From assembly GCA_031553685.1 (NCBI GenBank), contig JAVBLE010000053.1, forward strand, positions 11,322 to 75,321: 64,000 nt of DNA. Direction: 5' to 3'. A program made the translations under genes and the position numbers. The notes below the pieces were generated by a model. It worked only from the letters and a program-made list of their open reading frames with translations, did not search any database and was not told the DNA's origin. Position 1 is the stretch's first letter; every line of letters starts with the position of its first letter. Source of the DNA: JAFGVL01 sp031553685. Lineage in GTDB: Bacteria > Bacteroidota > Bacteroidia > Bacteroidales > Paludibacteraceae. This document shows, in pieces, positions 23,801 through 34,700 of the stretch.

Positions 23801-24174
23801 CCGCCCACGATTCTTCGTCTAAAGAAACAGATAAAGAAGCAAATGGAGTAAATTTTGGAAGGCAATGTTCTATTCTGTTCAATAATACAGAAGTTGGGAA
23901 AAACCCTAGATCAAATATAGATTTAACTCATGAAATTTTACATGGGCTTGGTTTAAAACACACTTTTGGCACAATTGATCCGAGTGCAACACAGTCTGAA
24001 AGAAATGCGAAGTATATTTTTGGCACAAATAAAGAAGATACCAATAACATAATGAGCTATAATAAAGAAGGTAGAACTTTGTGGAATTGGCAACAGAAAA
24101 TTGTTAATGCTAAAGTGAAAGAAACAGGTATAACTATCAGAGGAGTCTGGAGTTTATTACCAAATGAGGAATAA
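20842..24174 (+). CDS. Large metzincin-like metalloprotease
   Basis: A 1110-residue protein. At 1030-1040 is HEILHGLGLKH, the HExxHxxGxxH zinc motif of metzincins, followed by a Met-turn NNIMSY (Met1071). The protease domain probably covers about 890-1095 (from NVKIKPKDTERTG). The first ~850 residues are unrecognised and beta-rich, with VDVFAICDGQLLIQP near the start and IGYFTGRIGLDIVLDDGDYEVDYGY near 200. No signal peptide, membrane segment or sorting domain is seen, so if it acts outside the cell it needs another route. It has very AT-rich codons, unlike DUF6261 before it. It heads the large-gene block; a toxin or effector role is only inference. Confidence 0.75.
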   Translation: MLTKKFEPTSYFFVDHTKLKNADTTIANDAFGPVNGNTDSQYRTTSFVQANNTSEKVDVFAICDGQLLIQPMEGSTDKVNLILKPNKNSDYAPLKIKYFIYRGVTKNDFIIPGKDENSKDIDLINKNSKVSFIQRIWNNCNDNPEKIKASQIGYQSESQKETDLIDKWFYNVPKGECNILSCSAGEHIGYFTGRIGLDIVLDDGDYEVDYGYKSKEKQNDLFVLDLKYARKTEHIFDTSSIADETEKKSYKEHILKFIDAAAFWGAHIVYENGEIKNPTKNLKTKNPIQTNIYTDILEKYQTKNTIYLYTYSEKQGSVQYYNHEISIIDRDDRYERTGLDENLGNKWPISIYKHSNENSNLMGVVYNKIIPFDFHSNINFVGQYTLDEKEEWMFKLPKSSKNVCSTFAVIKAKLDTSSSLTNYYNNLWPANIKKVDNKENNVSMVSYNKSIIQNLYPALDFEAKMHHKIVFNKANGTERRLYIAMPQYNNQDTVESNTFNIKTNASFFDKTITSPNNFMTEVYGDKNFSLYTGKFECLNLNRDEKDSNSLSLIHKEYIKKRNSYFHLGITENEYSSLFDSWKSWAKEENEKQGASEKKINLDNINHIYFDLKLIPNKTNSAKIFKAYELGLKYDNTIFYPKNFTTIYTIDGFYFFSQNYTKTENFSVDLAKNTIKLETLTAADSESKYYKGEFLFDGLDSSYKDIITGGYKEKTAESNTDTYINNVDAYEALTREYFSIPSNPQNKSTLYYAPYLNLYKKDQITSFTSPTPPYSAVLKVTPYYSNVKFECTNENITFEQQIDETNRTHRIKITCNESLGHLGGQIMAWEYPEGETNKEKAKLAGMIILGENSPMKILNTLLINVKIKPKDTERTGSIKDAEKETLKDNLHQFFIHTRTLEKKKFKEDGNDKEEDEILDLSSDENFKLGYGFLKDKKHIDIDEKIGGKNLDVYLCNKFKEQIKNNKDKYKDSINLYNKCFLIFIFDFPAHDSSSKETDKEANGVNFGRQCSILFNNTEVGKNPRSNIDLTHEILHGLGLKHTFGTIDPSATQSERNAKYIFGTNKEDTNNIMSYNKEGRTLWNWQQKIVNAKVKETGITIRGVWSLLPNEE

Positions 24175-24238
24175 TACAACTCAAAGGGGGTACAAAAGAT
24201 CAGCAAAAAAAAAATATTACATAGTTAAAATAAACCTT

Positions 24239-25477
24239 ATGATTCTACAAAAAGCATTTACACCACTAATAATTTTGTTATTTAATAGTTTGTCTATGCT
24301 AGGTCAACAATCTACTATTTACGATGGTGTTGAATATTATATTGTATCCGAAACAACCGTCGGAATAAGTCATTTTACCAAACTAGAGAAAGATACCATA
24401 CAATTGCCTGAGAGTATTATATTGAATGGTAAAAATTATACAGTGATTACTATTAAAGAAAAAGCCTTCTATCAATGTGAAAACATAAAATCAATTACTA
24501 TACCCAATAGTATTACAGAGATTAGATCATCTGCCTTTGAAAATTGTAAGAACTTAAAATCGATTACATTACCTAAATTAATCACCCGAATTGACCATTC
24601 AATATTTTCTGGTTGTGAAAGGTTGGAGTCAATTACGATTCCAAGCGGCATTACATTTATTGGACCTTATGCTTTTAAAGATTGTGAAAACTTAAAATCA
24701 ATTGTTATACCTAAGTCTATTATAGTAATTAGTTTTTCTGCATTTTCTGGTTGTAAGAAGTTAGAATCGGTCACCATCCCTAATGGAGTAAAATTTATCG
24801 GATCAAGTGCTTTTGCTTGGTGTGAAAATTTAAAGTATATAAATATCCCCAGTAGTGTTACAAGAATTGAATACGAAACTTTTGTTTGTTGTAAAAGCTT
24901 AAAATCTATTGTACTACCCAAATCAATTAAACAGATCCGAGAATCAGCTTTTGCTGGCTGTGATAAGTTAGAATCAATTGATATTCCAAAATCGGTTAAC
25001 TACATTGGCCGTCGTGCATTTGCTAATTGTAAAAACCTAAGATCAATTGTTATGCCCAAATCTATTAAAGTAATTGAAGTATCAGTTTTTGAAAACTGTG
25101 AAAAATTAGAGTCAATTGATATTCCAAAGTCGGTTAATTACATTTATTCTGGTGCATTTATTAATTGTAAGAACTTAAAATCGATTGTTATACCAAACCT
25201 TGTTAAAAGAATTGGTGCGGAAGCATTTTACGAATGTATAAATCTAGAATCAATTACAATTCCAAATAGCATTAGTGAAATTGAATATAATGCTTTTGAA
25301 AAATGCTCTGCACTATCTAAAATCACAGTGAATTGGGAAGAAAGAATCCCTCAAATTAATGCAATTGATAACATACCAAATAAAAAAAATATAATCCTTA
25401 GTGTTCCCAAAAGAACTAAAGCGCTATATCAAGCAAATTATGATTGGGGAGAGTTTAATATAATAGAACGAAAGTAG
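24239..25477 (+). CDS. BspA-type leucine-rich repeat secreted protein
   Basis: A 412-residue protein with a signal peptide (MILQKAFTPLIILLFNSLSMLGQ) and about a dozen LRR_5 repeats of ~23 residues, each like 'IGxxAFxxCxNLKSIxIPxSI'. Such BspA/TpLRR proteins sit on the surface of oral and gut Bacteroidota and bind host or partner surfaces. The frame extends back to 24164, overlapping the protease gene, but the added residues are lysine-rich and precede the signal, so 24239 is chosen. No T9SS C-terminal domain or lipobox was found. It is the only gene in this block with a classic signal peptide. Confidence 0.85.
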   Translation: MILQKAFTPLIILLFNSLSMLGQQSTIYDGVEYYIVSETTVGISHFTKLEKDTIQLPESIILNGKNYTVITIKEKAFYQCENIKSITIPNSITEIRSSAFENCKNLKSITLPKLITRIDHSIFSGCERLESITIPSGITFIGPYAFKDCENLKSIVIPKSIIVISFSAFSGCKKLESVTIPNGVKFIGSSAFAWCENLKYINIPSSVTRIEYETFVCCKSLKSIVLPKSIKQIRESAFAGCDKLESIDIPKSVNYIGRRAFANCKNLRSIVMPKSIKVIEVSVFENCEKLESIDIPKSVNYIYSGAFINCKNLKSIVIPNLVKRIGAEAFYECINLESITIPNSISEIEYNAFEKCSALSKITVNWEERIPQINAIDNIPNKKNIILSVPKRTKALYQANYDWGEFNIIERK

Positions 25478-25897
25478 TTCTAATGTATTAATGCAAATTC
25501 TACTTATATTATTGAGATGAACTTTTATTTCCTATGTTGTAGTCGTTAATTTGTCCGACTCCTAATTTCTTTATAAAAACTATCATCCACTACAAAATTA
25601 TTTTGAGCTTATCATTTTATTAGTTCCCTTTTACATAAATTATCTGCAGTTTATGTAAACCAATAGTTTTCTTTTCAAGATTATTACCTATATACATCAA
25701 GTAAGCTTTATTATAGCTACAGCTATGCTGTAAAAAGGCTCTATCCCTCTCTTAAACAGAATAGATTCTTGTGTCCAAAATCATTCGGACAAATCTTTAA
25801 AAAATCAATCTTGCTTTAAAGTTCAAAAGAACTTTAAAAAGGACCTACATGCTTGTACAAAAAGTACAAGTTTAAAAATCACTAAACTAAAAAAGTT
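25478..25897 (+). promoter_or_regulatory. Leader region with successive hairpins before the 1889-aa gene
   Basis: No gene. Near the gene start are perfect hairpins TTTAAAGTTC/GAACTTTAAA (25815-25824 with 25829-25838) and CTTGTAC/GTACAAG (25852-25858 with 25864-25870), preceded by TAGCTACAGCTA near 25717 and by TGTCC...GGACA near 25772-25793. They may be a transcript-end or regulatory leader; no T-run follows the last hairpin. Confidence 0.45.
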
Positions 25898-28800
25898 ATG
25901 AATGAACCAGATTATAAATATTATCCCGCATTATCCGACCTGATTAATGTGGACGATTTACCTGATTTCCTCTCCTTTGCAAAGGAAAAGGTAAATGACT
26001 TATTTGGCAAGCTGTATTACAAAGATTACACTTGTCACTCAAATATTGAAGGTAGTCAAGCCTTTTACGAATTAGACCTCGTAAGTAAAGACCGGCTCGA
26101 TTTACCGGTTCCGGGTACTGACATGATGTTTGTACTAAACCCCGATAAAGAAGACAACGAAATATCGTCTTTTCCTATTTCGCTCGTTTGGGAATGGAAA
26201 ATTATGCGTTATATAAAGCAATTTAAACATAGTAATTTTTCAGGGTCACCCAAAGATTTCTTTCACTTAGCCATGAATGTACTTGATGCTTCCGAAGAGC
26301 AAATTTTGGAAATGGCTGAACAAGCCTTTGTGGAAAATAATGATTCTTCGCTTTCCAATTTTGATCAAATGTTAGCAGATATTAATGCTTTATATGGAAG
26401 TAACATTATTATTACAGAAGTTATAAAAGAACCTACTGAAACAGATGATTACAACTATTCCACATCGGTTTATAACAACATGCGTTATAGCGAATTAAGT
26501 CAACAATTAAAATCCTTAGGTAAAGATCCTTACCTAACAATTTTTACCTTATATGTGTTGGATAGTGACTTGTCTATAGTAAAAGAAAGGTTAAATTATT
26601 TCTTTGCACCCTTTATTCCTGGCGATTGGGAAGAATACTTTAAGTCATTACTTATACCAAAAGTATCAGCCTCTCTTAATGATATTACTGCCGGGTTAGA
26701 GTTCCCACGCAAGTGGCTTAAACCCTTGTATTACGACAAAAACAACCTGGCAAACCCAAACAACAACAAACGCATTGGCGAAGAAGTAGATTGGAATGGA
26801 AAAACATTGGAGAAACCTTTTGAAGAGAAAGAACTGGAAAAAGTAAAATCTATGCTTACTTTCAATGCCGGTTCTATGCACATTAGCACCGAAACCGGCT
26901 TTGAGTTTGAAAACGAAAACAGCTTCTCCTTTACCAAATCCGAAATAGGCAATACCGGGCTTAAAATCATGTTCGATAATATGAAGCTTGACCTGAGCCG
27001 CAATAAAAATATACCTGAAGCTTCAGCCGCCGGTTATCCCGACGACTTTGTAGGTGTATTTGTAGAAAAAGCCTCTATCGGCCTGCCCGAAGGCTGGCTT
27101 AAGAATGATCAGGCACCAAACACTTCGGTAGAGATTGTAGGGCGCAACATGCTTATCGGTACTGGAGGTATTTCGGGTACTATCGGTTTGGAACGCAGCA
27201 ATGCAGGCGACTTATTCCACACTATGTTGGGTGAGTTCGATGTAGCCTTAAGCTCGTTTGACATCACATTCAAACAAAACAAAATTACCGCTTCAAACAT
27301 CCATGGTAAACTATCAACAGATAAGTTTAGTAAAGATGGCAAAGTTATCGAAATTGAAATTGAAATCGGATTTGACGATGAAGGCAACTTTCACATCACC
27401 GCTAAAAAAGCCGAAGGTATTCCATTCACTATATTCAATGTGCTTACCATCAAAATAAAATCGCTTACCATTGGCCGCGAAGATAAACGCTTCTATATGG
27501 GAATAGGTGGGCAAGCTATACTTAGCATCGGTTCGTTCGAAGCATCGTTCGGAGTAGAAAACCTGATACTCTGGGACAACGGAACCATGGAGCTGCGTGG
27601 TGCCGATGGCGGATACAAACTCAAAGAACCGATAATCCTACCACTCGGTCCTGCCGAAATTACGGTAACAGCTATCCACATGGGTGCACACGAACAAGAA
27701 CATGGAGGCAAGCTGCGTAAGTACTGGTTCTTCGGCTTCGATGGTGGCCTCAGCCTCAACCCATTGGGTATCGATGCCCGTGGAGACGGTATCAAATTCT
27801 ACTTTACGGTAGATAAAGGAGAAAAACATACCTTCTTACGCATTCAAAGCATCCATGTTGACCTGGTAATCCCCGGCAATGACCCGGCAAGGGCAGCAGT
27901 ACTTATCAGTGGATATCTGGGTATGAAAGGGGCAGACAATAGTTCAAACAAGTCCGAAGAGTATAGTGGAAACATAGACATTGTTATTCCTAAATTTAAG
28001 CTGGGAGCCAGTGCAAATATGACACTTAGCCCAAGTGCTCCGGCCTATTTGGTAGATATGAGTTTGAATCTGCCAAAATCTATACCATTAGGTGCCAGCG
28101 GTATCGGTATTTATGGGTTTCGTGGCCTGATTGGCAGCAACTATATGCCGTCCAAAACGGCAGCCGGTGTATCGGAGGAAGAACCCTGGTACTCTTATTA
28201 CAAAGCGCCTAAAGAGGGTATAAACATCAATAAGTTTGCACAGAAAAAAGGATTTTCGGGTGGAGCCGGTGTTACACTCGCTACAGCGTTTGACGGAGGC
28301 AAGGTATTTTCGTCCAAGTTGTTCCTTATGTTGTCGTTACCGGGTCAACTCTTTTTAGAAGGGAAAGGCGGTATCTTACGCGAACGGATTGATCTGGACA
28401 CCAAGTCCGACCCTCCTTTCTCTGCTTTGGTTATTATTGACGACAGTAGCGTCACGGCCAACTTCGGCGTTAATCTCATGTTTCCGGAAGGTTCCGGCAA
28501 AATAGCCGATATCAATGGCGCTGTTGATATGAAATTTACTTTCGGCAGCGCAAGTTCCTGGTATGTAAATATCGGTAAAGACGAGCCGAATAGTGCCCGT
28601 GTACAGGCCAAGCTTTTTACTCTGTTTAATGCTTATTCTTACTTTATGCTCAATAAGTCCGGCATTCGCGCCGGAGCCCGAGCTAGCTGGAATTACAGCA
28701 AAAAATTCGGACCTTTTAAAATAGAACTTGGAGCGTATATAAACCTCGCCGGCAAGCTAAGTATAAAACCAATGCAGATAGGTGCCAGTATAAGTGCCGG

Positions 28801-31567
28801 AGGACGCTTCAGTGTTTCGATATCGAGATTTAAGCTTGGTTTCAGTCTTGACACCGGACTATCGGCCGAAGCACCTAAGCCGTTTATAATAGCCGGCTGG
28901 CTTTCGTTCTCATTGCCATTGCCTTGGCCATTAAAGAAGCTGAGAGGACCTCATAAAATTCAATTCGAAATTATCTTTAATGAAGACTTGGATAAGAGCG
29001 AAATACCATTGTTGGATCATACCAAGGTAAGAGCCGTCAATATGATGTCCGGCGAAACATTCCCGGTAGCAGCATCCAAAGGAGCTCTTGTAATGCCCAA
29101 TGACAAAGATATAAACAATTATATTATCCCGGTAGATAGTTACCTGGATATTGAGTTTATGAAGAGCATGAACATCAATAACCCTGATTTGAATAAGTTT
29201 GGAAGCGTGCCACAAGGTACCGACAATATGGAGCTTATTGCTCCACAAGACGGAAAAAAAGGCCAAGTGAAGCACGAATTCTTGCTGAACAAAGTGAATA
29301 TCTACTCGCGAGACAAAAACAACAACTGGCAAGATTACAAAGTGCACGAAGCCCTTATCCCATCTGACGAAAACTCGGTATATGTAAAAAATACCAATAC
29401 CAATCTGGACAAATTGAAATGCGGCTATTGGCTAGGTGAAGATCCGGGCAAGAATAATAAACTGCGAATTTTGGCCGAATCCGAACTGTCATATATGGGT
29501 CAGGCGCAAGGCATTACGCCCGAAGAAATGGGATTTAAAGACGGATTCTTATTCTGTCAGAGCAACCAGCGAAAGCATAAAGTAATTCATTTTGAGAATT
29601 CTAAGCAGGACTATAAGCTAATGCCTTATATCAATGTGCACGAAAGTGTCGCATTTAAGCTTACCGGATCTGATGGCACGGTTATCCCATACCAGAAGAC
29701 TTTTAACCGCACCAAAGGATTGGCCTTAGGTAAAGGCACAATGGTGTTATCGCTGGACGAATCGTATGCAAATATCCACCTCAAATTAAAAACACTGGCA
29801 GACAGTGTGCGGGTATCATTTTTGCGAAAAGGCGAGCCGATAAAAAAGTGGGGTACGACAGTAGCATACAATTATGAAGAAATTACAAGTAAGGTGTACA
29901 CACCGCAGTCTTTGGAAGAGTTGCACAAAAAAGAGTTGTACAAAGAAACAATCGTGTACGATTATAGCGAACATAATTTTAGTTTGATAGATAAAATCAT
30001 AATACAGACGATTGATTCTTGTCCGTCGGCAGACTTACTGTTGCAAGAGTTTGAGGGTGAAGTGTCCGAAAACGGCGATGAACTGCTACAAGAAAACACA
30101 GGAAATATCCTCCTCGAAAACGGCAACCCATACAACTGCCACACTATTTTGTTCGAAATTGGATTGCTTAACGAAACTGATTACAGTTACAACCATTCGA
30201 TCAAAGGCGAAGAGGCAATAAATGCAGATATAGATGCTCGGCGCAAAGGGTTCAATTCTGTACTGAAACCTATCTGGAGACCGGACACAGTGTACCGGAT
30301 AGAAGTGCAAACGCTGGATAAACTGACAAATACAAAAACCGGAAAATTGCTAGCAGGAGAAGGATACAAAAACACTTACAACTTTGTATTTAAAACGGCA
30401 GGCCCTTTAGGGCACTTCCACAAGTGCAAAAGTGTGTATGGCCCAAATAAGTATCGCCCTGATTACTTAGAGCTTCTGAAAAACAATCAGGAAGACCAAT
30501 TCAGGTTGTCGGCGCTCAAGCATTATATCAATATGGACAGGTCGTACCCGAATGCTAACGGTCGCTTGACCAATGCGAAACCACTGTTTTACAAAAACCC
30601 GGAATTGCATTTGTTTTACAACCAGCGGTATGTAGCCACCATGTTTAACAATTTGAAAGAATACAATGGTTGCGGTGAAGTAAAATCGAGTTTGCAGGTA
30701 TTAATAAAAGACCCTGCCGAACCGTTAACCGAAGGCTTTACACCGGGAGTGAGAACTGAGTGGTATTTGGACGATAACCCAAAATTGTCTACCGAACTAC
30801 AAATGATAAATAACTTAGATGCTTATGGTGCGCGTTGTTTGGGTGAGGTTGAGACTGTTAAACCGCTTTCAGCTGCATTTCGTACTATTCCTAACGATTT
30901 GATTCCGGATAAGTTGTACACCGCCGTGTTCAATGCCGTATATCAAGGTAGTACCGATGCAGTTGCCGATGTAGAGCCAATACACTCGTATTCCTTTAAA
31001 ACATCCCGTTATGGCGATTTTTCCGAGCAAGTGAAAAGCTGCTGCAACAACGGTACGGATCGAGCAACCACTGTATTTGAGGTAGCAAAAGGGTTTGATG
31101 CTGATACTCTAAGTAAAGCCGAAAGCTTGCTGAACGGAACAACAAACCCCGAAACAGACGACCAGATAACCGATTATTCGGATGTGTTTAACCGCTTGAT
31201 GGACGGAGTGTTGAAAATAGGAGCATTGCCACCTGCGGTAAGTACCGATTTCAATATTATTAAAAATACCAATACCGGAAATATACTGGGTATATTGATT
31301 CGGAACCCCGAACCATTTAACGATCCTAAAATTCCTGTTGACAGCTTAATTGATAAAAAAGCAATCGAGTTGAAATACAATAACGATACAGAAAACATCA
31401 AAGTGGTTTTCTCTAAAGACAACTCCCAAATATTTATCAGCAATGCTGCAATGAACTTACTTAAAGGCAATCTAACTTTCTCGTTCGGATATTTGCAGTT
31501 TGTAGAAAATGAAAATGGAGGCGACTACCAACAAAAAGATACCGAATCGGTAACGATTGCAGTGTAA
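25898..31567 (+). CDS. Giant unrecognised beta-rich protein (1889 aa)
   Basis: It has no signal peptide or membrane helix. Residues ~1-300 are mixed and partly helical. Residues ~330-1030 are rich in glycine and alternate polar and hydrophobic strands (FYMGIGGQAILSIGSFEASF; GLSLNPLGIDARGDGIKFYF; GASISAGGRFSVSISRFKLG), which suggests a long beta-solenoid or barrel-like stack; this recalls DUF6603-type proteins, but only weakly. The C-terminal third resembles extracellular beta-sandwich domains. A block near 1378-1420 has 'LLQEN.G..LLENG' repeats, also seen in the 1462-aa neighbour. Codon use is more balanced than in the protease gene. Function unknown. Confidence 0.6.
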   Translation: MNEPDYKYYPALSDLINVDDLPDFLSFAKEKVNDLFGKLYYKDYTCHSNIEGSQAFYELDLVSKDRLDLPVPGTDMMFVLNPDKEDNEISSFPISLVWEWKIMRYIKQFKHSNFSGSPKDFFHLAMNVLDASEEQILEMAEQAFVENNDSSLSNFDQMLADINALYGSNIIITEVIKEPTETDDYNYSTSVYNNMRYSELSQQLKSLGKDPYLTIFTLYVLDSDLSIVKERLNYFFAPFIPGDWEEYFKSLLIPKVSASLNDITAGLEFPRKWLKPLYYDKNNLANPNNNKRIGEEVDWNGKTLEKPFEEKELEKVKSMLTFNAGSMHISTETGFEFENENSFSFTKSEIGNTGLKIMFDNMKLDLSRNKNIPEASAAGYPDDFVGVFVEKASIGLPEGWLKNDQAPNTSVEIVGRNMLIGTGGISGTIGLERSNAGDLFHTMLGEFDVALSSFDITFKQNKITASNIHGKLSTDKFSKDGKVIEIEIEIGFDDEGNFHITAKKAEGIPFTIFNVLTIKIKSLTIGREDKRFYMGIGGQAILSIGSFEASFGVENLILWDNGTMELRGADGGYKLKEPIILPLGPAEITVTAIHMGAHEQEHGGKLRKYWFFGFDGGLSLNPLGIDARGDGIKFYFTVDKGEKHTFLRIQSIHVDLVIPGNDPARAAVLISGYLGMKGADNSSNKSEEYSGNIDIVIPKFKLGASANMTLSPSAPAYLVDMSLNLPKSIPLGASGIGIYGFRGLIGSNYMPSKTAAGVSEEEPWYSYYKAPKEGININKFAQKKGFSGGAGVTLATAFDGGKVFSSKLFLMLSLPGQLFLEGKGGILRERIDLDTKSDPPFSALVIIDDSSVTANFGVNLMFPEGSGKIADINGAVDMKFTFGSASSWYVNIGKDEPNSARVQAKLFTLFNAYSYFMLNKSGIRAGARASWNYSKKFGPFKIELGAYINLAGKLSIKPMQIGASISAGGRFSVSISRFKLGFSLDTGLSAEAPKPFIIAGWLSFSLPLPWPLKKLRGPHKIQFEIIFNEDLDKSEIPLLDHTKVRAVNMMSGETFPVAASKGALVMPNDKDINNYIIPVDSYLDIEFMKSMNINNPDLNKFGSVPQGTDNMELIAPQDGKKGQVKHEFLLNKVNIYSRDKNNNWQDYKVHEALIPSDENSVYVKNTNTNLDKLKCGYWLGEDPGKNNKLRILAESELSYMGQAQGITPEEMGFKDGFLFCQSNQRKHKVIHFENSKQDYKLMPYINVHESVAFKLTGSDGTVIPYQKTFNRTKGLALGKGTMVLSLDESYANIHLKLKTLADSVRVSFLRKGEPIKKWGTTVAYNYEEITSKVYTPQSLEELHKKELYKETIVYDYSEHNFSLIDKIIIQTIDSCPSADLLLQEFEGEVSENGDELLQENTGNILLENGNPYNCHTILFEIGLLNETDYSYNHSIKGEEAINADIDARRKGFNSVLKPIWRPDTVYRIEVQTLDKLTNTKTGKLLAGEGYKNTYNFVFKTAGPLGHFHKCKSVYGPNKYRPDYLELLKNNQEDQFRLSALKHYINMDRSYPNANGRLTNAKPLFYKNPELHLFYNQRYVATMFNNLKEYNGCGEVKSSLQVLIKDPAEPLTEGFTPGVRTEWYLDDNPKLSTELQMINNLDAYGARCLGEVETVKPLSAAFRTIPNDLIPDKLYTAVFNAVYQGSTDAVADVEPIHSYSFKTSRYGDFSEQVKSCCNNGTDRATTVFEVAKGFDADTLSKAESLLNGTTNPETDDQITDYSDVFNRLMDGVLKIGALPPAVSTDFNIIKNTNTGNILGILIRNPEPFNDPKIPVDSLIDKKAIELKYNNDTENIKVVFSKDNSQIFISNAAMNLLKGNLTFSFGYLQFVENENGGDYQQKDTESVTIAV

Positions 31568-31576
31568 AAACTTTAA

Positions 31577-31690
31577 AAGGAGACTGTCTTAAAAGGTCAT
31601 TGCGGACTTGATGCGCAATCCCTCAAAGATTTTCAGCTTATGGATCCGAGATTGCGGGTTCGACCCGCAATGACAACTTTTTAGACGGTT
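31577..31690. repeat. Interspersed inverted repeat between the two giant genes
   Basis: GGAGACTGTCTTAAAAGGTC near 31580 and its partial complement (TTTTTAGACGGTTTCC) near 31678 enclose GTCATTGCGG ... CCGCAATGAC and the hairpin ATTGCGGGTTCGACCCGCAAT. It reads as a repeat element; it may also stop some transcripts. Confidence 0.6.
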
Positions 31691-31752
31691 TCCTTTTTTA
31701 AATACAAAAAACAAATATTTTTTATTAAACCAACATTTTAAATCAAAAAATT

Positions 31753-34700
31753 ATGTCAAAAATATCAACAGACAATATGCTAGCACAATCGCCTTATTTA
31801 TACCTGCAAGGAGCCGGTTCAGACAAAACAGACGGTAGCGCTCCGGGTGTACATCTTCGCTGGACAATGCTCGGCAGCTTGGGCGAAAGCCATATCCCAA
31901 CAGGTAATATGGCTTCAAATCATGTGTCGAACTTCAAAAAAAGCAATGATTTTGTAAAAATATATCGTACCAAATACGATTATAATTTCCCAATCATAGT
32001 AGACCTCAGCACAACGCCAAGTAAAATAATAGATAAGAACAACAACAAAGCTTGGGAATATGCCGGTATTACCCCCATAGCAAAAATCCCAACCAATAAA
32101 GCCACTGTAAAGGTACGATTTGCCAACCCGATAAAATACAATGTGGTGAAACAAACATGTAATCCGCAAACCGAACCTTTGCGCTTCCTCAAAGAGTACG
32201 ACGAACTGATAGAGGTAGAGGTAGAAAGACGCATGATGTTCTCTGCCTTTGTAATGATGGAAGAAGTAGACAGCAACAAGCCTAATATTACACGGATTGA
32301 GTCTATTTCGAAAGACGCGCAAGAGAACGAATTGTTTATTTCGAACCGAAAAAAATACAATAACGGCGAAGCATATCTTCAAAAAGAAGATCTCGGCTTT
32401 TTGCTGCAAGAAAACGATGGCTACTTGGCGTTGGAAGAACAAGGAAGCGGCACTCGCAAGATAATGGGCGAAAATATTCAGTATATCCGTTTCCAAGGCT
32501 CCAATTGTTACCCGACTATGCTTTGGCTCGAAACCTACGACGATTTTATTTTAGGAAAAAACGAAAGTCAGGGCTGGGAAGAAATCGCGCAATTATCTCT
32601 TTCTGATGATGATGAAGAGGTATTTAAACGCTTAGAAGAAGCTGATGAGGAGTGGCCTCGCTTTACTGCCGAAAACAAACTGAAAATCAAAAACTATCAG
32701 GACAAATGGCTATATGAAGGAGAAGAAGAAGGCGATAAAGGGATAAAAGGAACAGTGAATGGATATTTATCTGGTGCAGACGCGTATATAGGATCCGGGT
32801 TCAGTTTCCTTGAAATGCTGAAGTTAATGTCTTTCGATTTCCATATTGCTCGCATGCTCGGGTTTGGATATATTGATGCAAATATTGAATCCTCTTCAGA
32901 TAAATATATTTATATTGCTTCATACAATACTCCGTCCGGTTTATCCAACGCTACTACCCATACCTACATGACGCTTCCTTTGTGCAAAACCGACTACAAA
33001 ACACCGGTGGCACCCAAGCTAAAACCATTAAAATATGGCTTATATGTAAACAATGGTACAGATGCCAGCAACTCACTAACCGACGAAAACGGATATTTTA
33101 ATTTTGAAAATACCCGGGTTGTCAACTTGGAGATAGAGAATATTGATATAGATCTTCCTTTCGAAGCTTTTTTCAGAACAGACAATGAGTTTTCGTACAT
33201 AGATTACACAAAGCCTGTTTTCTTTGGCATAGAGTACAAAAAGGCAGGAGAAGCCGGTTGGAGAAATCCTAAATTATCTGTGGACGACGAATACTTTGAC
33301 CACAATAAACATCCGGAAATTGTGCCTGTTTTGCCGTCGGAAAACAATATGGTTTATTCTCATTTTGAAAAGGAAGCGGGAATACATGCTTATGCTGTGT
33401 ATGGCATCAACTGGTTTTCGCGCCCGTCGGCAATGAGTAATGTGCAAGAAACGGATAATACCTTGTTTTTATTACGAAACACATTGATTCCGCCCTCAAA
33501 CTTTACAGCACATTTGGTGCAAAAAGAAGAAACTCCATTTCTAACCACTGAAGCCGAACAAAAAAGATTAGATAAGCTCGATGCTGATAAAACATTAGTG
33601 CGGCTTACTTTCGATTGGAACGAAGTGCATGCAGCTAATTACTGGTGTGGAAACCAAGCCGAGTTCTTCTTTAAACCCGAAGTGAGCGATGTGGTGCGGG
33701 GCGTTATCAAACATGTGGAGAAAGTAAGTTCGGACAAATTTGAAATACGCACAGAAGGGTTTGTACTGAATAGCCTGGCAGATCGTCCGAAAATATTCCC
33801 ATACATTGCTAAAGGGATGGAAAGCATGTATATAAACAGCTTTTTCAATTTAGACGAAGGAATATATATGGTAGAAGAAATCCGACAATCGAATATAACA
33901 GACGAAGGTCCCATATTTATTATCCGTATGGTTACTGATAAAACTCTCTTGGATGCAGAAGAAAAAGATATTGCCGTAGATACCGTAAAAACACCTGAGA
34001 AAGGGCAATATTTTGCCGTATCCGAAAACATTACTAATGCAAACAACTGGGGCAAGCCCTTAACAGCAAAAGTCAGCTTAAAGAAATTCAGCGAGCATGA
34101 AGAGAAGATGTTACTTGAAGGCGACCCTGAAGAAAAGATAATAAAAGTAGGCGGAATATGGAAAGAAGCAACTATTACACAGTACGAAGAAAAAGATGAC
34201 AACAGAAACTACATTCCGGGTTCAAAATCGGGATTGTATGAAATATTGTTCAACAGTAATCCGCTCGACCCACACGAAGACAATCGCGTAGAATGGTACA
34301 AAGGGACAGTTCGTATAAAAACAATCAACGACGAAATGAAAACTTTGGAGGTATGGCACATCGATAACAGTGGGCCTAAATTGAAACTGATTGCGTACGA
34401 CGCTACTTTCGATGTGGACGAAAATTATAATCCTCGAATAGTTGAAACAGATGAAGAAGGTAATAAGACTATTCTTTATACGCCAATCGTTACCGGATCC
34501 AACATTTTTGTAAATTTTCACCCGGGTTACAGAGTGTATCTTACTGCCGAAGATGGATTTAACGAATCTACAATTATGCCTGCACGCGGTGAGGGAAGCA
34601 AACAAACATTTATGGCATGCCGCTCTAACGATACTAAAGAAGGGTTCTCTTCACCCCTTTCGATGCCTACTATTTTAACGGCCATAGAGATAATAACACC

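Noticed and set aside
31640..31680. GGGTTCGACCC resembling a tRNA T-arm
   Set aside because: No anticodon or acceptor arm around it; it belongs to an interspersed inverted repeat.
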